64,000 nucleotides of DNA from Reticulitermes speratus (taxonomy: Eukaryota; Arthropoda; Insecta; Blattodea; Rhinotermitidae), in assembly GCA_021186555.1 (NCBI GenBank), contig JAJKFL010000005.1:25360635-25424634 (forward strand), in the 5' to 3' direction. Each line of letters opens with the position of its first letter. The first letter of the stretch is position 1. A model generated the notes under the pieces. It saw only the letters and a program-made list of their open reading frames with translations. It did no database searches and had not been told where the DNA came from. Made by a program: the position numbers and the translations under genes. Shown here piece after piece: positions 22,581-36,292 of this stretch.

Positions 22581-25500
22581 TAGTTTCCCAGTGCGCTTTC
22601 ATGGCGTGGTCACGAAGAACTTCAGCTTTACATTTACAAGCATTTAGTTCCGCCTTTATGCTCTTCGGCACATAGTGTTATGGTGGCTATAACAAGAGAG
22701 ATGAGATAGGGCTAGGTGAGTAATGCATAAAACTTTCTGACCGCAAGGTTTAAAGGAAAGAGACGTTTTTGCAGACGCGGGCTTATATGGACAGATTTTA
22801 CATATAAGAAAAGCATGTTCATAAAAGGGCTTGTGAACAGGGAAGCTGAATTTATGTGTATCGGGATGAGGTCAATAAATTTTCGGGTTCCCTAAATCAA
22901 GCAGAATTTCTGTAATACCTGGGTGCCGATCATCTTCCCAGAGTGTATTCTGTTGTATGTAGTTAATTACAAACATTTAAAAACCGTGTTTATTTCTGTT
23001 GTTGCTTTCAAGTGAGTTTAGATTCTTGAAATATGATTTGATGCGTGATTTGTTATTTTACCGCAGAACTCTGTAATACAAGTAAGAAAAGTGCTGTAAA
23101 AGTGATGTCGGTAGAAGAGAAGGAGAGAGTGTGAGATTCGGGGGGAATGAATCAATGCGCCATCAGTCTGATGCGAGGGGAGAGGAAGAGTGAGAAGAAC
23201 GTGAAGGAAGTGAGACGGATAGGCCTGGCTCCATCAGGAAAAAGACGAAAGTGGTCTAGCTTCTCGATCTCCCAGGGGAACCATTGTATCAGCAGTGACG
23301 GGCCTCTAACTCCTCTTTCTCGAGATGGACTCGCATCGCGCAAGCTCCGGCGCCATGATTGATACCATCCACTTTCCCAACCCTTAAAAGTCCTTTGGCT
23401 CTCTACCAAACTCCATCACTCGGCATCTCTTGAGCGGCGGAATGTTTCCCTACCTCCCAGTCTTTTTAAAATAAACGCTCACGTAAGCCTGGGCGATCCT
23501 GAATGTAGTGTACGGATCGTGATGTTGAATTCATAAATAGTATCGCCTGTACCTGAGCAGGAAACAGTAGGAATGGTAAGATATTAGCTAGTCTGAATAC
23601 AAGAATAGTGCTAGGCGTGGGAGAAATTGAAAGCATGAACATTTCTAAAGTTCTTGCGAAGCAGTTTTATTCGGAGAGCAAGAAAGGAAGAGACCAATTT
23701 AGAGACCTTGCCCTGGGCATAAATACAGCAGAGATTAAATACGATAGTGGTGTTTATGTAGTTTTGTATGTAATAAAATAAATACAATATGGCCCTCGCA
23801 CCCTAATCCCGAAATTGTTAAGGTATAGGGACGTCCGCTCTAACACTTTTACGATAGAATAATACCTGTTTCGACACATACATTTATTACACACTTCATT
23901 CACATACCACTCATATTTTAGAATCATTCTCTATTTAATTTCCTTAATACCCTCCTTCACTGTCTTCTGCAGCACATAATTTTTAACTCTATACAAAAAA
24001 ATTTGCAATAACATTCTCTGTGATTAAATTCTTCACAGAAAAATGAGACGTTTCTTCAGTATCATTTATTTTCCCTTAGATCTTAGCTTCAACTACAAGC
24101 ATCAGCACCAATCCACCACATGTAATTCACTACCGTCACACCTACGATACTTTGGTAAGATGTCTTGTTTAACATCTCTGCAAGACTATATAATAAGAAC
24201 AAGCGTTATGTGGAACCGATATTTGCCGATATAAACTTCCCACAAATTTTATCTTAAATACCAGAAGCAATGTTTCATAACAGTCCATTGGAGATCTTCA
24301 TTTTGAATATGCGGACTATCTTATGTACAGACATCCTGACTTTATTTTATAAATTCTGGAGAAATAAACAAAGCCAAATATAACATGTAATGCAATTTAG
24401 GTCTACTCCTTCGAAGACTGAATTTTGACTAAATTAAGTTTCAAAATTTTCTTACCATGGAAGAAAATGAGAAAAATAAAAAATGAAGCAATAAAAAACC
24501 AATAAAAATCCCAAACGAAATGCGCTTTTCAGGTATTATTTGAATTTATTTTATTTAATTATTATTTTAATCACTAAAATATAACAACCATTTGAGTGTT
24601 TTATTGGAATTTTAAGAATGTAATTGTTAAATTATTAGGATTGGAATTTGTAGTGTTTAAAACAAAATCTTTACCTATTAATATAATAGAGAAGCTGCTT
24701 CCTTAATAAAATCCCAGGAGCCCACATAAGAAGCAATCAATTAATTTTATTCAAATAAAGTCTTTATGGAAAAGTAATTCTCCATTACAAAGAATAGGTG
24801 GTTAATGTGGGAAAATACACCCTGATGTGAAACACATAACTACGCTCTGACAGCAAAATGGAGCTCTGTATGTTAAAGTTTGTGGCAGCTTTGTACCGAC
24901 TCCTGCTTAAAAGGTTAAGCTTTTATCAAGTATGGTTTAAATCTTGGAACCTATTTACTGCAGTATACCTACTATTAAAGATGAATTCTATAGACCAAGT
25001 ATACTAGCACAGTAAGTAGATTAAAACTGTGCGTTGAAGTGGAAAAATATTTATCCTTGGACAAGATATCGACACAATTTTGCTTTCGTGAATCTTAAAC
25101 CAATCACTGATTTGTATCCAGTGCCGACGTGTGCAGCCATGTTCCTTCATGAGAAGGCATGAAAATATCACTTTATAAATTTAGGTACTAATCCTATGGA
25201 AAAAGGTTACAATGAAATGTTTTAAAATATGCAGTAATAGATCAATGTTATATCTGCTAAAAATTATGAGAAAATTACATTCGCAGAGAGCCTCCTAGCA
25301 GTTATATCAAAATAGTTTTGAGAAAGGATTTTGAAACATAATATTTGGACGTAAATAATGTAAGAAATTAGAGGCTGAACAAAATAGCATAAGAAATATG
25401 TTTGTTTTTGTGTATTTGTACGTGTGTGACATGAACTCAGGGAGAATATGTGATATGGACAAGGAATGTAGCACGAAATTTAAGTCAAAGTATTAGAGGC

Positions 25501-25669
25501 AAAATTTGGAGCGAAAAGACTATTCTGAGGAACTAATGCTAGCTGAGAAAGTACGTAATATTAATATGGATCCTAAAGAAACATATAAACTTATTGTTGA
25601 ATTGATTTTGCTCAGGGTTTGAAGAGAGAAATTGTCCTGTGAACACGGCAATGAAATACTGAATTCAAA

Positions 25670-25701
25670 AAGAGAGAGAGAGAGAGAGTAGAGAGAGAGA
25701 A
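25670..25701. repeat. (AG)n microsatellite
   Basis: An interrupted AG dinucleotide run, intergenic. Confidence 0.9.
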
Positions 25702-27266
25702 TAGCGTCTTTTGCTAAAATCATTAGCTTCTAAGAAGGAAATTTGTCATTAAATTAGTTAGTAAGATTGTAGGTTAGGAAGCTAGTTAGTTCTGCCGAGG
25801 TTACGAATACGTTGAGCTTCACCTGAAATGCCCATATACACGCTTAAGCCCAGATCTTATCAATCGCCCCATTGTTGTTGTACTAGAAAAATTACGAAGA
25901 AAATATTCCGCTCCACAACCTTGACAGCTGACAAGAGTAATCAGAGAAATATGACACAGATTTGGAGCGTGGTTCTTACACATGTGTAAGACGAATGTAC
26001 ACACATACATCCATTTCACCAATGAATAGTATTATACCAGACGTTAGGTCTACGTATTCTGCTGCTGAATGCTCTTTTTTCCTTTGTAGTCCACTTTAGA
26101 GATTACTTCACTGACAGTTTCTCAGCTGCACAGGTTAAGTAAAAAATTTATAACTTTGAACGGAGGGAACTTTAAGAGTTATTTGTGTTGGAGAAGGAAG
26201 GAAATATTTGTGGACTATTTTAGATTTTATCATTACAATTTTCTTGAAGGACTGAGAAAATCCCCCCAAAAAATCTCATTCAAGACGAGACGGATTTGTG
26301 ACTTAGACTTAAAACTTTTTTATACCAGTGAACCAGGGGTGTGTATTCAAGTAAGAATTAATTAGTCCGTGATTCCTGTGGAGTGAATTTGAATATATGC
26401 CAGATAGGTGAGATGAAATGCTGATCTCCTATTGGCCAGGAAATAAAACATTCTTTCGGTTTAGAAAACACTCAAATTACGGGAAGTCAGTCAAATTATA
26501 CAGCCTGCATTCAGTAACTCTTTAATTTGCAGTAGAGTTTTACAACTTGTTTCCTACGCATGTAAGCTCATTATTATTTGGGGTTTCTATTTTTAAACCT
26601 GTCTTGTTTGTGTAGATATGATGAAAGAAGTATAACAATAAAATCAACAATGGTGGAACTTCTTTTTTATACACACGTTTAATACAATATCAACGGACAT
26701 TTATACAGTGAGACAAACGACTTTAGCAAAAAGAAGAATAGAATTATTTCCATTAATGTAAAACTTCTGAAGTACATTACGTTTCTTGCCTTTTTCTGGA
26801 TTTAAAAAAAGTGCACATACGTCTTTGTATTTATATCATTACAATACAGTCGTGAATTCATCCTTCTCACATCCCTAATAATTCTAAATGAAGCAACATA
26901 TTTACACTAATATTTACAATTAACATCAAGTAGGCATTTGCTCCGGCATGTTTTCTCAGCTCCAGAGCGCTTTATAAACGCCTGGAACGATACGTAACTT
27001 CACAAAGATTTTAAAGCCACAAATCAGCAAATGTCTTTTACGATAAAATAAATATTAATTTTCTGTTTTATATAGGCTTGCGTAAAGGGAATTACTGAAC
27101 TAAGACTCTGTGCTAAGGAAACTGATATCGCGACTTCTAAGTGACCTACTTTCAGCTTAAATCATACGACGTTTCACTTAGTCCTTTACATACACACTTC
27201 TCTGTACCGTAAGAAAGCCGGTCGGTCTGATACTGCTGCTACAGAAAAATACCCAAGAATTCACAC

Positions 27267-27368
27267 CCTGCACATCTCCATCGAGTAGTGGCGCTTCTCC
27301 CTCCAGCTTGATTCCCTGTAGTCGTCTGACCATTCTGCGTAAGTGGCTATTGATATCGACAATCTTTG
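27267..27368 (-). CDS. possible unassigned coding exon
   Basis: In the intergenic stretch between the two genes, the minus strand has an acceptor-like GGTTAGCAG at 27369 followed by a frame reading KIVDINSHLRRMVRRLQGIK and then LEGEAPLLDGDVQ, up to a possible donor AGG|GTGTGA. If not spliced there, the frame continues to a stop at 27178. Amino-acid composition and local GC look coding rather than repeat-derived, with alternating basic and Leu residues as in an amphipathic helix. I do not recognise the family and see no partner exons. It could be part of a small gene, a pseudogene fragment or chance. Confidence 0.25.
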
Positions 27369-28585
27369 CTGCTAACCAGAGCATTGAGTTGTTTCTTAAA
27401 TTTCGCAGGGGGATAAAAGTGAATAGAAGAGCAGGCAAAAGGAAAGAAATTCGGGTTTTATTATCCCTACCATGTTTCCAGTTTCTTTCCGTCGCCCAAT
27501 ATAGGGTTTAATTTTTATTTCAGAAAAAATATCCTGATCTCTTGTAAAATTCGTCAAATTTGGGGTTTAAGGCTAGAGCAGATGCCTGCTCGAGTGTTGT
27601 AAAGTGCAATGACTAATAAATTAAACTTTGTGTGGTAATGTGTTAGAAATATTCGGAAAAATTCTACAATATAGTCATTAAAATAATTAAGTTAAATTGA
27701 ATTGGTTTTTCCTCTATCGTACGGAGGAAGATTATTTACTATTCCAATGTCGAAGAGTTACATTCCGGGAATTTAGACTATTAGTCTATTTTGTGATTCA
27801 ATCTAGTGTTCAGAAAATTAAGTTTTAATTTACATCTGTCTTGAACCGATGATTTTCACACTTAACTTTATTATATACATTGTGCCATATCAGAACATAG
27901 GCTTAGAAAGACGTCGAAGTTTTGAAGTTGAGATTTCTCAGCGTTTCATTTGTAAGTTTATAGTCGTGATCAAAAATTTTAAATTTTGTTGAAATGAAAC
28001 TAAATATCTGAGATTAAAAACTGTAAGAACTGTGAATATTAACACTGCTGCTGTCCGGTGAATGATTTTCGTAATTATGGGAAAAGTATTTGGATACTGG
28101 CAGCAGTTATCTTTGAAGTGTCGTTTACAGTCAACCATACAACACGGAATTACTCCCCAAAAGACCCCAGTTTTAATATTAATATCTCTTTATTATTACA
28201 TTAGAAAGGATGATATTACCTTGCAAATTAAAATTCAAAACACTAAACACACGATAAGTTTCCTTTGTTTGTAGATGGTAAAGGTAATCTTTCGAAGCAA
28301 TACAATTATACCTAAGTCTGACATAAAAATTTAAATTATATCTGTATTATTTATAATTGATACTTCAAAATTAATTATTCTTTTGGCTTTGGTGTAAGCA
28401 TCGCAGTATGTGTTCCATAAGAAGTTTTGAAGGGTCACTTTCAAAGTCTTGTACATTAACCTCAAATCCAAGTTCATCCAATATAATACAGAATAATGAT
28501 AAGTGAATAACACCAAATCACAAACGTACAAAAAATGAGTCTTTAAATATCACTGACTTTCTCATACTAACTCGGATATTATTAG

Positions 28586-28745
28586 ATTCCACATTGCCGA
28601 AACCCAGAATCTTTCCCAGGGCAAATCCTGTGTTGTTTGTGGTAGACAAAGTGGTACTTCGGCAGGATTTTTCCAGTTATCACTTTACCAAAGCTTCGTA
28701 CTCATCTATCGTCATGTTATTTGAGGCCGAAATGTCAGGGATTCA
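28586..28745 (+). mobile_element. SINE type A, heavily decayed
   Basis: Traces of GTTTGTGGTAGACAAAGTGG and TACTTCGG, then CTCATCTATCGTCATG, follow the order of the type A body. The tRNA head is nearly unrecognisable. Confidence 0.4.
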
Positions 28746-30512
28746 GTTTCATCCCACAGCTATTAACTAACGGTTTCACTTTGTAATCCTTATAAATGTC
28801 TAAACTTTTTAACCTAGTTGAACTCCCTCCTATATGCAGTGCCGTAATTTATACCTACATCGTAATTTTTTTTTCATTTGGTGCTCATTTTTCTTCTTAA
28901 ATGCACAATTAATAATTTAATATCAGATGTAGAAAATATCATTCTAATAGCCCACATGGTGGTCGCGGTGCGTACGGTCTTATCAAGACACCTACACAAT
29001 GGATTTAAACAAATATATCGCCTGAAGCATGGCGCTTCTGCTTCTCTAAAGTATACTCTGTAAGGTCCAGCGAAGGTGACGAATTCGCGATTAATCTAGT
29101 CCCCATCTATGGGGTGCTGTCGCATATGTGAATGTTCCGGAATTTTTACGAGTACAAAAGTCAGGGCGGAAATTGAAACAAGTTAAGGGTTTTAAAGACA
29201 AGACGTAATTTCAAATATAATATAGTACTTTTATGATAACCTGATATTTAAATGGCTCCTCAGTTTACTGGAAATGTACTGCAGGTGTTCGAGTGGCGTC
29301 TCACAACCATTAATTCTACTGCAAAGTAAATAAAGTAAAAAATTTAGGCTAAATTAAAATTGATGATGTAGTCTTAGTCCTTTCAGTGTAATTCAGTAGT
29401 ACTGCACATCATATGTCAGACAAAAACCTTTTCACTTTTGCTGTTATTAACTAAGGTAATATATTTTTAATTTCTAATAAGTTTAGAGGCCACATTTCAC
29501 ATAGTGGTTTAAAACTAATTTGAACTTGTCGTTTAAATACGTATTACTTTTAGTCTTGAGACAAAGAATGTAAGTAAAACAAAGCTGGAGTATCAACCAC
29601 AGATGGGAGAAGCTTCTCGCAACAAATATAATATTAGGCCGTCCTAAAACAAACATGCCTCCCGGAAGGGCACTATCTTCCATAAGCATTAAATTCAATG
29701 AAAACGGACCTTTCTTGAAAAATGCTAGTTGTTCATACAGTCGTTTCTTGGTATATACACGGAAACCAAAGAATTACTTGAACCCATTCCACATTCCTTA
29801 TACAATAGTTATTTTTGGTAAATACAGTATCGCCCCTTTTACGTAAGGAAGTCATCAAGGTGTGTAAGCGTCATGGAGGTAAATCTCCATATATTCTATA
29901 CCTTGAAACAGGGAGATAAGTGTTCACATTGACGCCTCCGTCGTCTCACTAGCAGCTCTCATTTCATAGAAAACTGGGTGGGTCCCAGGGCCTGTCTTTG
30001 TTAGTTCACAAAAAATTTATCTTCTGCCGGGTTCCGAAAGTAGGTCTTTCAATCAGTGGCCAGTTCTCGCTAGACAGAATTGTCCCAGCCCATTTATTAC
30101 TTTAAATTCTTTTTAATATTATATTCCCATTTAAGCCTAGTATTCTAACTTTCCTCTTCTCTTGACGTTTTCTGATCAAAATTTTATACTCTTTCTCGTT
30201 TCCTCTTTTCATGTTAAAGGTCCAGCCTAATGTGTTCTTTTTATTTAATCATCCCGACAATTTGTGGCCAACAGCACAGATTATGAAGTTCATATTAACG
30301 TAATTCTCTCCAGTCCTCTATTACCTTACCTCTCCCAAGTCCGAAATTCTTTCTTAGCACTTTGGGTCTCCCAGACCCATATTTATGTTCTTCGCTCACA
30401 GTCAGACGACAAAGTTCGTACCCATTCATAAGCAACACTATTACACTTATTTGAATGTGGCCTTTCTCAAACGTCTGAAAACTTAGCTTCGCTCTGTTTA
30501 CGAGATTAAATT

Positions 30513-30751
30513 TCAGTTCTTGTACATGTCACAGAGAACCTTCTCCATTGGAGTGTTTCCTATGGTACGTTGGAAGAAAATCTGTTCGATGCGTCCTGTG
30601 GCGACGTGCCGAAGCAATGGCAACATTAGGAGCAACCTGCCGAAACGGGCGGCCTGTCCAGGGTACTGTCCCCTAGTGTGCTGACCCAGCATCACTTGTG
30701 CCTGATCCTGCAGGTTCTCTACCTGCGCTGGATCTTTCAGACCCCGCGTCT
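30513..30751 (-). CDS. Hr51: NR2E3/Hr51-type nuclear receptor, terminal exon with AF-2 helix and stop
   Basis: A 239-nt coding part with acceptor TTTGTGTTACAG|AG, ending in TGA at 30513-30515. It encodes [20 protein letters not shown], then a helix 10/11 region ([34 protein letters not shown]) and the terminal activation helix [11 protein letters not shown]. This closely matches the PNR/Hr51 C terminus, so the LBD is complete from helix 3 to helix 12. The 3' UTR continues leftward, and I could not assign its end with confidence. Confidence 0.93.
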
Positions 30752-32345
30752 CTGTAACACAAATCAGTCGGTTACTAAGATTTTTATCACAAATAATGAA
30801 ATTAATAAAATCAGATGATACAATACGGCTGATAGGACTAATTACCAAAATCTTCCACTAGAAAATATGTTAATCCAGTTCAGTCTAAATAACTTACAGT
30901 GAATTTTAATAACATTCCCCAGGTTATTCTTTGTCATGCAAGTGGCGAATAACCAACAGATAGGCCTACCTCATAAAAATAAATGTCTCGTACTTTTTTC
31001 TTCTTTTCCTAAGAGACCCTGTACCCACAGAACGAAGAAACAGGTCTCAGCTAACCACAAGGTCAATTAAGAAAGCAAGATTATTTAGAGATTAGGATGC
31101 ACAGTAATTAAAGTTCTAAAAGGCTCATGATGATGCTGAAAGTAGTAATCCCTCTACGATCAATTGTTTTGTTAGAATTCAGTCATCTCACTCACGATCT
31201 TTCAGGTTGCAATTTGCACCAAGCTTATGCACCAAACTTTTACATGTATGTATTTTCTATCCGAATTGCATGTAAACATTTATCAGTAGCATGGATTTTG
31301 CCACTCCATAGAATTATATTTCTTGCATAAATCCGCGAAATTTCTTCCTATGTAATACTCTTCCTTCCATATTTCCCTCGCCTTTCTTAACAAAATATAT
31401 TGTTTTGAAAACTTTGAATTCAATCACTTATATTTAAGTACTTTGTTTACTTCAACAATATAAAGCAATTAGCAAAAGAAGAAGTCAGTATACGTAAATT
31501 CCTCCTTGAGCAGCTTGTAACTAGTTAGCTGGTCGAGAAATTCGTCCCATTTAAGGTCTCAAAGGTTCGTTATTACTCTCCCAAAAGCCTGACACTGAAC
31601 TATTTGCTAAAACATCTGAATCCAGTCAACAAACACGCACCCTATTTCTCACAAATCCATTGTCACATTGACCTTCCCTCAAAGTGTTGTTCCCCTATGT
31701 GGACTTTTCAGGTTTTCAGGTTAAATTCTGTAGGCATTTCTTTTCTCCCCCCATCACACGTGTCACCCCCTTCTTATCCTCCTCTATTTAATCATCCTAA
31801 AACAAATTGATGAACTGTACACAATAAAAATCTAATTCTGAGATTTTTCCGCTCTCCTCTTATTTACTGTTACTCATGTAGAAATATTCTAATTCAAAAT
31901 TTTTCATGCACCATAAATGTAGCTACGTTCTTAACAACAAAATATAAATACTGATTGTGAAACACGTAAAGGTCTTAAAGTTAAGTGTTTATTAAACAAG
32001 TTCAGTGGTCTGTAATAACACTTGCATGTCTTAATATCCGGTCGGCAGTTTTCAGCATTTTGTGTTAGTTTCTCCTATAAGTGCTTGATGTTTATCTCAT
32101 CTCAGCTTCCAGGAAACTCGTCAGAAACCGAAGGTCGTGATGGAGTGCGCAGAAAACCTACCTCTTACTCGTGAGATCCTATGTTCAGATCTCGGCACGG
32201 ATAGTAGCTAACCTCATATATATGAATAACTAACAAATAAGTCATCCTGTCAAATTATTTTTCATTAATTATCTGAAAATTCGAACTTATGTAAGCAGGC
32301 AAAGATACTGACAGCGTCGTTAAAAGAACCATAAATACATCTCAC

Positions 32346-32589
32346 CAGAACGAAAGAGGACGATTGCTTTAAGGCAGGCAAACTCGGCAGGGTCAACCCC
32401 GACCGCCTTAAACCGCAGCAGTGTGTCATTCAGAATACGGATGTCTGCAGCCACCTGGCTGTCCTTGCCATTTGGCACTCCAGCAGCATGGTCAGACACA
32501 GAGAACAGAGGACTGGAATCCAGGGGCATGCACCACTGAACGGCGTTCAGCAGGAACAGCTCGGCCCACGCTTCCTCCAGAAGAATTAC
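32346..32589 (-). CDS. Hr51: NR2E3/Hr51-type nuclear receptor, middle of ligand-binding domain
   Basis: A 244-nt exon with acceptor CCGTTTCAG|GTA and donor CGTTCTG|GTGAGA. It encodes VILLEEAWAELFLLNAVQWC, then MPLDSSPLFSV, a variable loop, and ADIRILNDTLLRFKAVGVDP followed by AEFACLKAIVLFRS. These are helices 4/5 to 8 of the LBD. The VILLEEAW and EFACLKAIVLF motifs are characteristic of PNR/Hr51. Phase is correct on both sides: phase 0 in, and one base out that makes Glu with the next exon (FRSE-TRGL). Confidence 0.93.
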
Positions 32590-35500
32590 CTGAAACGGAA
32601 CTGGAATTGAATTTACACCCACATTTATCGGAAGAAGCCTCCAATCTCAAAAAGACCATGTAGGAAACTGAGTAACTACTCGTATCTCCTTGGAGTAGGG
32701 TGCTTCTTAAGAAGCTCATACCCGCTGACTCCACCTTTTATGGAAAAAGAAATTTTATTACCGTGTGCTTAAGAAGCGCCATTTTTCCCTCTCCTAGGCC
32801 ACATGAGTAGTGGATCCACCTATATCATTAAGGCAAATTTTAATATCATGAAGTTTTAAAACACATTTATGCTGGTAATTCCAAAGGGTGCCTTCACTTC
32901 AAAATGTTCACCCAAACTTTCTTAAAAGTTCCTTTAACATTTCTGCTACATGATCCACATGTCTGATCTTCCTTCATTTTTTTAATCCTAAAATGGAAAA
33001 ATATATTATGACGTCCCTCATTATACAGTTCTCTCCAGCTACTTACCCTCTCTTAGGTCCAAATATTCTCCTCAGCATTCGTTCTAAAACACTCTCAATA
33101 TAATATCTAATATAAGAAACGTAGTTTCAAATCAAAAAAATTCCAGCATATGGAAAAAGGATTTTGAACACTTCAATTTTACATTCTTAGATGCGGCATA
33201 GCCTAAAGATCGGTCTAAAATAACTATATCTCTAGTAAAGAAATTGTGGGTAAGAATTTAGCTGTAAAAGTTTTTAAAAAAGAATTTATCTATTATATAA
33301 TTGGATGTACAAATAAAGAAATGTAAGATTGGCGGGGAATGCTGAAATCATAGCAGAGGATAGAAACACGTACAAGATTTTGGTACGAAGACCTGAAAAA
33401 AGAGAAAACTTGAGAAGATTTAAAATAGTTTGTAGGATAATATTAAATGGGATCCTAAAGAAATAAGATGGCAGGTTGTGAAATTGAATTTTGTGACTCA
33501 AGATTGCCTCTTGTGTACAGTGTAATGAATCGTAGGTTTCAATCAAATGCCAAGATTTTCTTGACTAACTGAGCGATTTTTAAATTTAAGACGGACTCTG
33601 TTGGGTGGTATTAATTAGTTAGTTGTTTAGTTAGATAGTTCGCCAGTTATTTATTATATTCTGACCATAAAAGTTTGTTCCGTATCATCCGCAAAGATGT
33701 ATTTGTCACAAATGTAAAAGTGTCACGATCGCAGGCAATCATTTTCCTCCTTCATTTAATCCCATATGAATATTAGTAAAAGTAAAGAAAAGTTCACCCT
33801 ATAACCTCCCATGAAAGTTCAGAGGGGGAGTAGAGTATAGTTCCCCTCTCTCTTTAACCTCGACGCATTATGGGGGCTGGTGGTTAAGGCCACGCCCCGG
33901 CCGCTTTACCCCCGAAGATGTAAATATTAGTATAGAATATAAACGTTGAAGCCCTTATTATGACTTTTCTTTTTTGCCTTGTTACTTTATAAGGCTTAAG
34001 CCCAAAAATTTTCCTCACTGTTTTTTTTCCAAGCATCCAACTTAAATGTAGGATTTGAAGCTTTTACGGTGATGAAGATTCGTATCCTAATTTTCTGTGT
34101 TATATCATGGTTTTGTCTGGTTGCTAGCTATCAGTGTAGAGAAGCAGCATAAGGCTTTAATCTTCACGGTTTAAGTGTCCACTCACCTACCGGACTAAAA
34201 CAAGATTTAATAACGTTAGAAAACTACAACACTCGTCTGAATCCTCAATCTGTATTTACCAGAGCGACCAAGATGTACATCCATATAAAAGAACGTGAAG
34301 AATATTATATCTAATAATATTTATATATTACACATATTAATAAATATTTGCTTGTAATTTATGCATATAACATAGAATCGTTTTGAAATACCTTCCACAA
34401 ATATATAAACCAATTTGAACACTTTCCTTCCCGTTTGACTATTTAGCATCCCTCACATCTCTCTCCACTTCTAGTCCATAACGTATAGTGTGATTTATCA
34501 CTAACTGCATGTGTATGTGTGTGAAAACGCGAATGTATTTTATTCAGAAGTGCGTATTATTTGTAATAGTTAAGAAGAGGAACAGAAAATGGCAACAATA
34601 GACGACACTTTGAGGAGTCTAAACCTCTTTTTTTTTCGAAAAGAAGTCTATAGAGCTCACGTTAATTTAATCTTGGTTTAAAAATGCCCCTAAAGGTTTA
34701 ACCTTTTAGGTCTATATATACTCATATCTACATGTCCGTCTGTCCGTCTCGAACTAAGCATTGTAGAAAGCATGTTAACTAAACATAATATTTACGTCTC
34801 GGGAAAAATCCTGGTAAATTTATTGCCTTTATATGTTTCGAAAACTATGTAAAAACTACCAAAAATTTGTAGGCCTACATAAACTGCCCGTTTCCTAAAA
34901 GGTTGCATTGTAAAAAACATAATACAAGAAATATTCCTCCTTATAAGATATCTTTGGGAAAAAAAAGGTTCTTCTCTTTCGTTAAAACGTAATATTATAT
35001 GCAAACCATTAATATTATCGTCATATAAGGCTAACTTCTTATGCTCTTCCCAAACCGCTCATAACACTTAAGGTATGCATGAGGTTTAAATAATTCCTGT
35101 GATTGAAAAAAGCAGGAAAATATAATTTTTTTAAACTGGGGCAAGGTAATCAAAATTTCTTCCAGAAAGCGTCTCTCAAATGACAGCCACATGACAGAAA
35201 GCAATGGTAAAATAAACCCTTATATTAGAAAGCGTTTTCATAGAGTAACTTCATGTCTCCAAATTTTTACAAGTTTCCAGAATGTTGATATCTCACGTGT
35301 TCTTTACAGGGACTAGTGTAACAATGGATTGTGAACTCCATATCGGGAAAAGAGTTGAATAAATTTTATTTTCCAAATTTAAGTAAAGCGTCCGCAGAAA
35401 ACTTTTATGCCCTATAGGATATATCCTGTTACATTTTCAAATATGACGATTTCAAAGGATGGAATTTTTATGTCAAACTTTTGCGTCGTACTTATGATGT

Positions 35501-36053
35501 TCCTCTTGGAAAGACAAGCAGAGTACAATTATATTATTATTAGTTATATTTACTAGCTATTTTCAAAATCAGATAAAAGCCCTAAAATGCATACAACATA
35601 CACATGCGTAATTTGGCAGCCCTCAGATACACTAATGAGCCAATTTCTCTCTCGCTCCAGAGGGTCTTCACAGAGAAGTTCAAATTTACGCCTGGAACTA
35701 GTCTTGTCGCGTTCACCAATGGCGATGAGGTTTTGTCGCAAGGTTTTCGACAACTATTGCAAGTGCTTCCAGGGCTCCGCTGTACCAGTATAAGTGGGCC
35801 ATTACGAGAAAGAAAACATATTTCTGAAAATTCTGTACATGCTTTTCTGTACTGGCTAGCCCGTAATATTTGAAACTCTGTCCGGAATTTGATAGTCGAT
35901 CAGTTGATGAGTTATTTGTAGAAAGAGTAGCTAGAGACGGGATTTGGTGGGTTTATTTTTTTATTTTCAATTCATATTTCAGCATTGAGATAAATCTAAG
36001 AAAGCAGCAAAGCCGTGCAGAGTTACAAAAGGCAAAGTTTAGGTGTGTATTAC
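32590..36053. other. Hr51 intron between the two LBD exons
   Basis: 3.5 kb. A decayed SINE body sits at 33.8-33.9 kb, and an unexplained, relatively GC-rich block open in several frames at 35.6-35.87 kb. Otherwise AT-rich with no supported feature. The next intron (30,752-32,345) shows only SINE-like traces near 32.15 kb. Confidence 0.5.
33800..33920 (-). mobile_element. SINE body fragment, decayed
   Basis: The plus strand ends GGCCACGCCCCGGCCGCTTT followed by ACCCCCG, the reverse of the GGGTAAAG-GGCCGG motif found in the SINE bodies at 4.26 and 38.28 kb. The remainder is a poor match. Confidence 0.35.
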
Positions 36054-36292
36054 CTGATCCCGGAACGGAAGCCTAGCAAATGAAGGCAGATTCTTAGCCC
36101 ACTTTACAGCCATGAAGAGCAGTCGAGCCGACGTTTCGTACACTGTTTCTTGGATCGGCGGATAGATGACCGCCGGTTCTACTGGACGCTGCTGAGAAGC
36201 CAGAGACGAAACTGTGGGTGTCGGTGCCGTGCAGGTTAGTGGCCGAGGTGTAGGGGGCAAAGTCTCCTCGTTGGTCACATCTATACTATCCT
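36054..36292 (-). CDS. Hr51: NR2E3/Hr51-type nuclear receptor, hinge and start of ligand-binding domain
   Basis: A 239-nt exon with acceptor ATTTTCCTTTCAG|AG and donor GATCAG|GTAATA. It encodes [13 protein letters not shown], a Pro/Thr-rich hinge (about 30 residues), then [20 protein letters not shown] and [18 protein letters not shown]. The last stretch is the nuclear-receptor LBD signature (helices 3-4, AKxxPxFxxLPxxDQ), and its wording is specific to the NR2E group. Ends in phase 0. There is no start codon here; the reading frame is open only because this is an internal exon. Confidence 0.93.

Larger units (their letters stand above)
17636..30512. other. intergenic region between spatacsin and Hr51
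   Basis: About 12.9 kb from the spatacsin start to the Hr51 stop; both genes read leftward. It contains the repeats listed (17.7, 19.35, 19.7, 20.6, 21.4, 22.5, 25.7, 28.6 kb) and the unassigned possible exon at 27.3 kb. The Hr51 3' UTR must occupy part of the right end. Stretches 18.2-19.3, 22.6-25.6, 25.7-27.1 and 28.8-30.4 kb hold no feature I can support. The Hr51 poly(A) site was not located. Confidence 0.6.
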
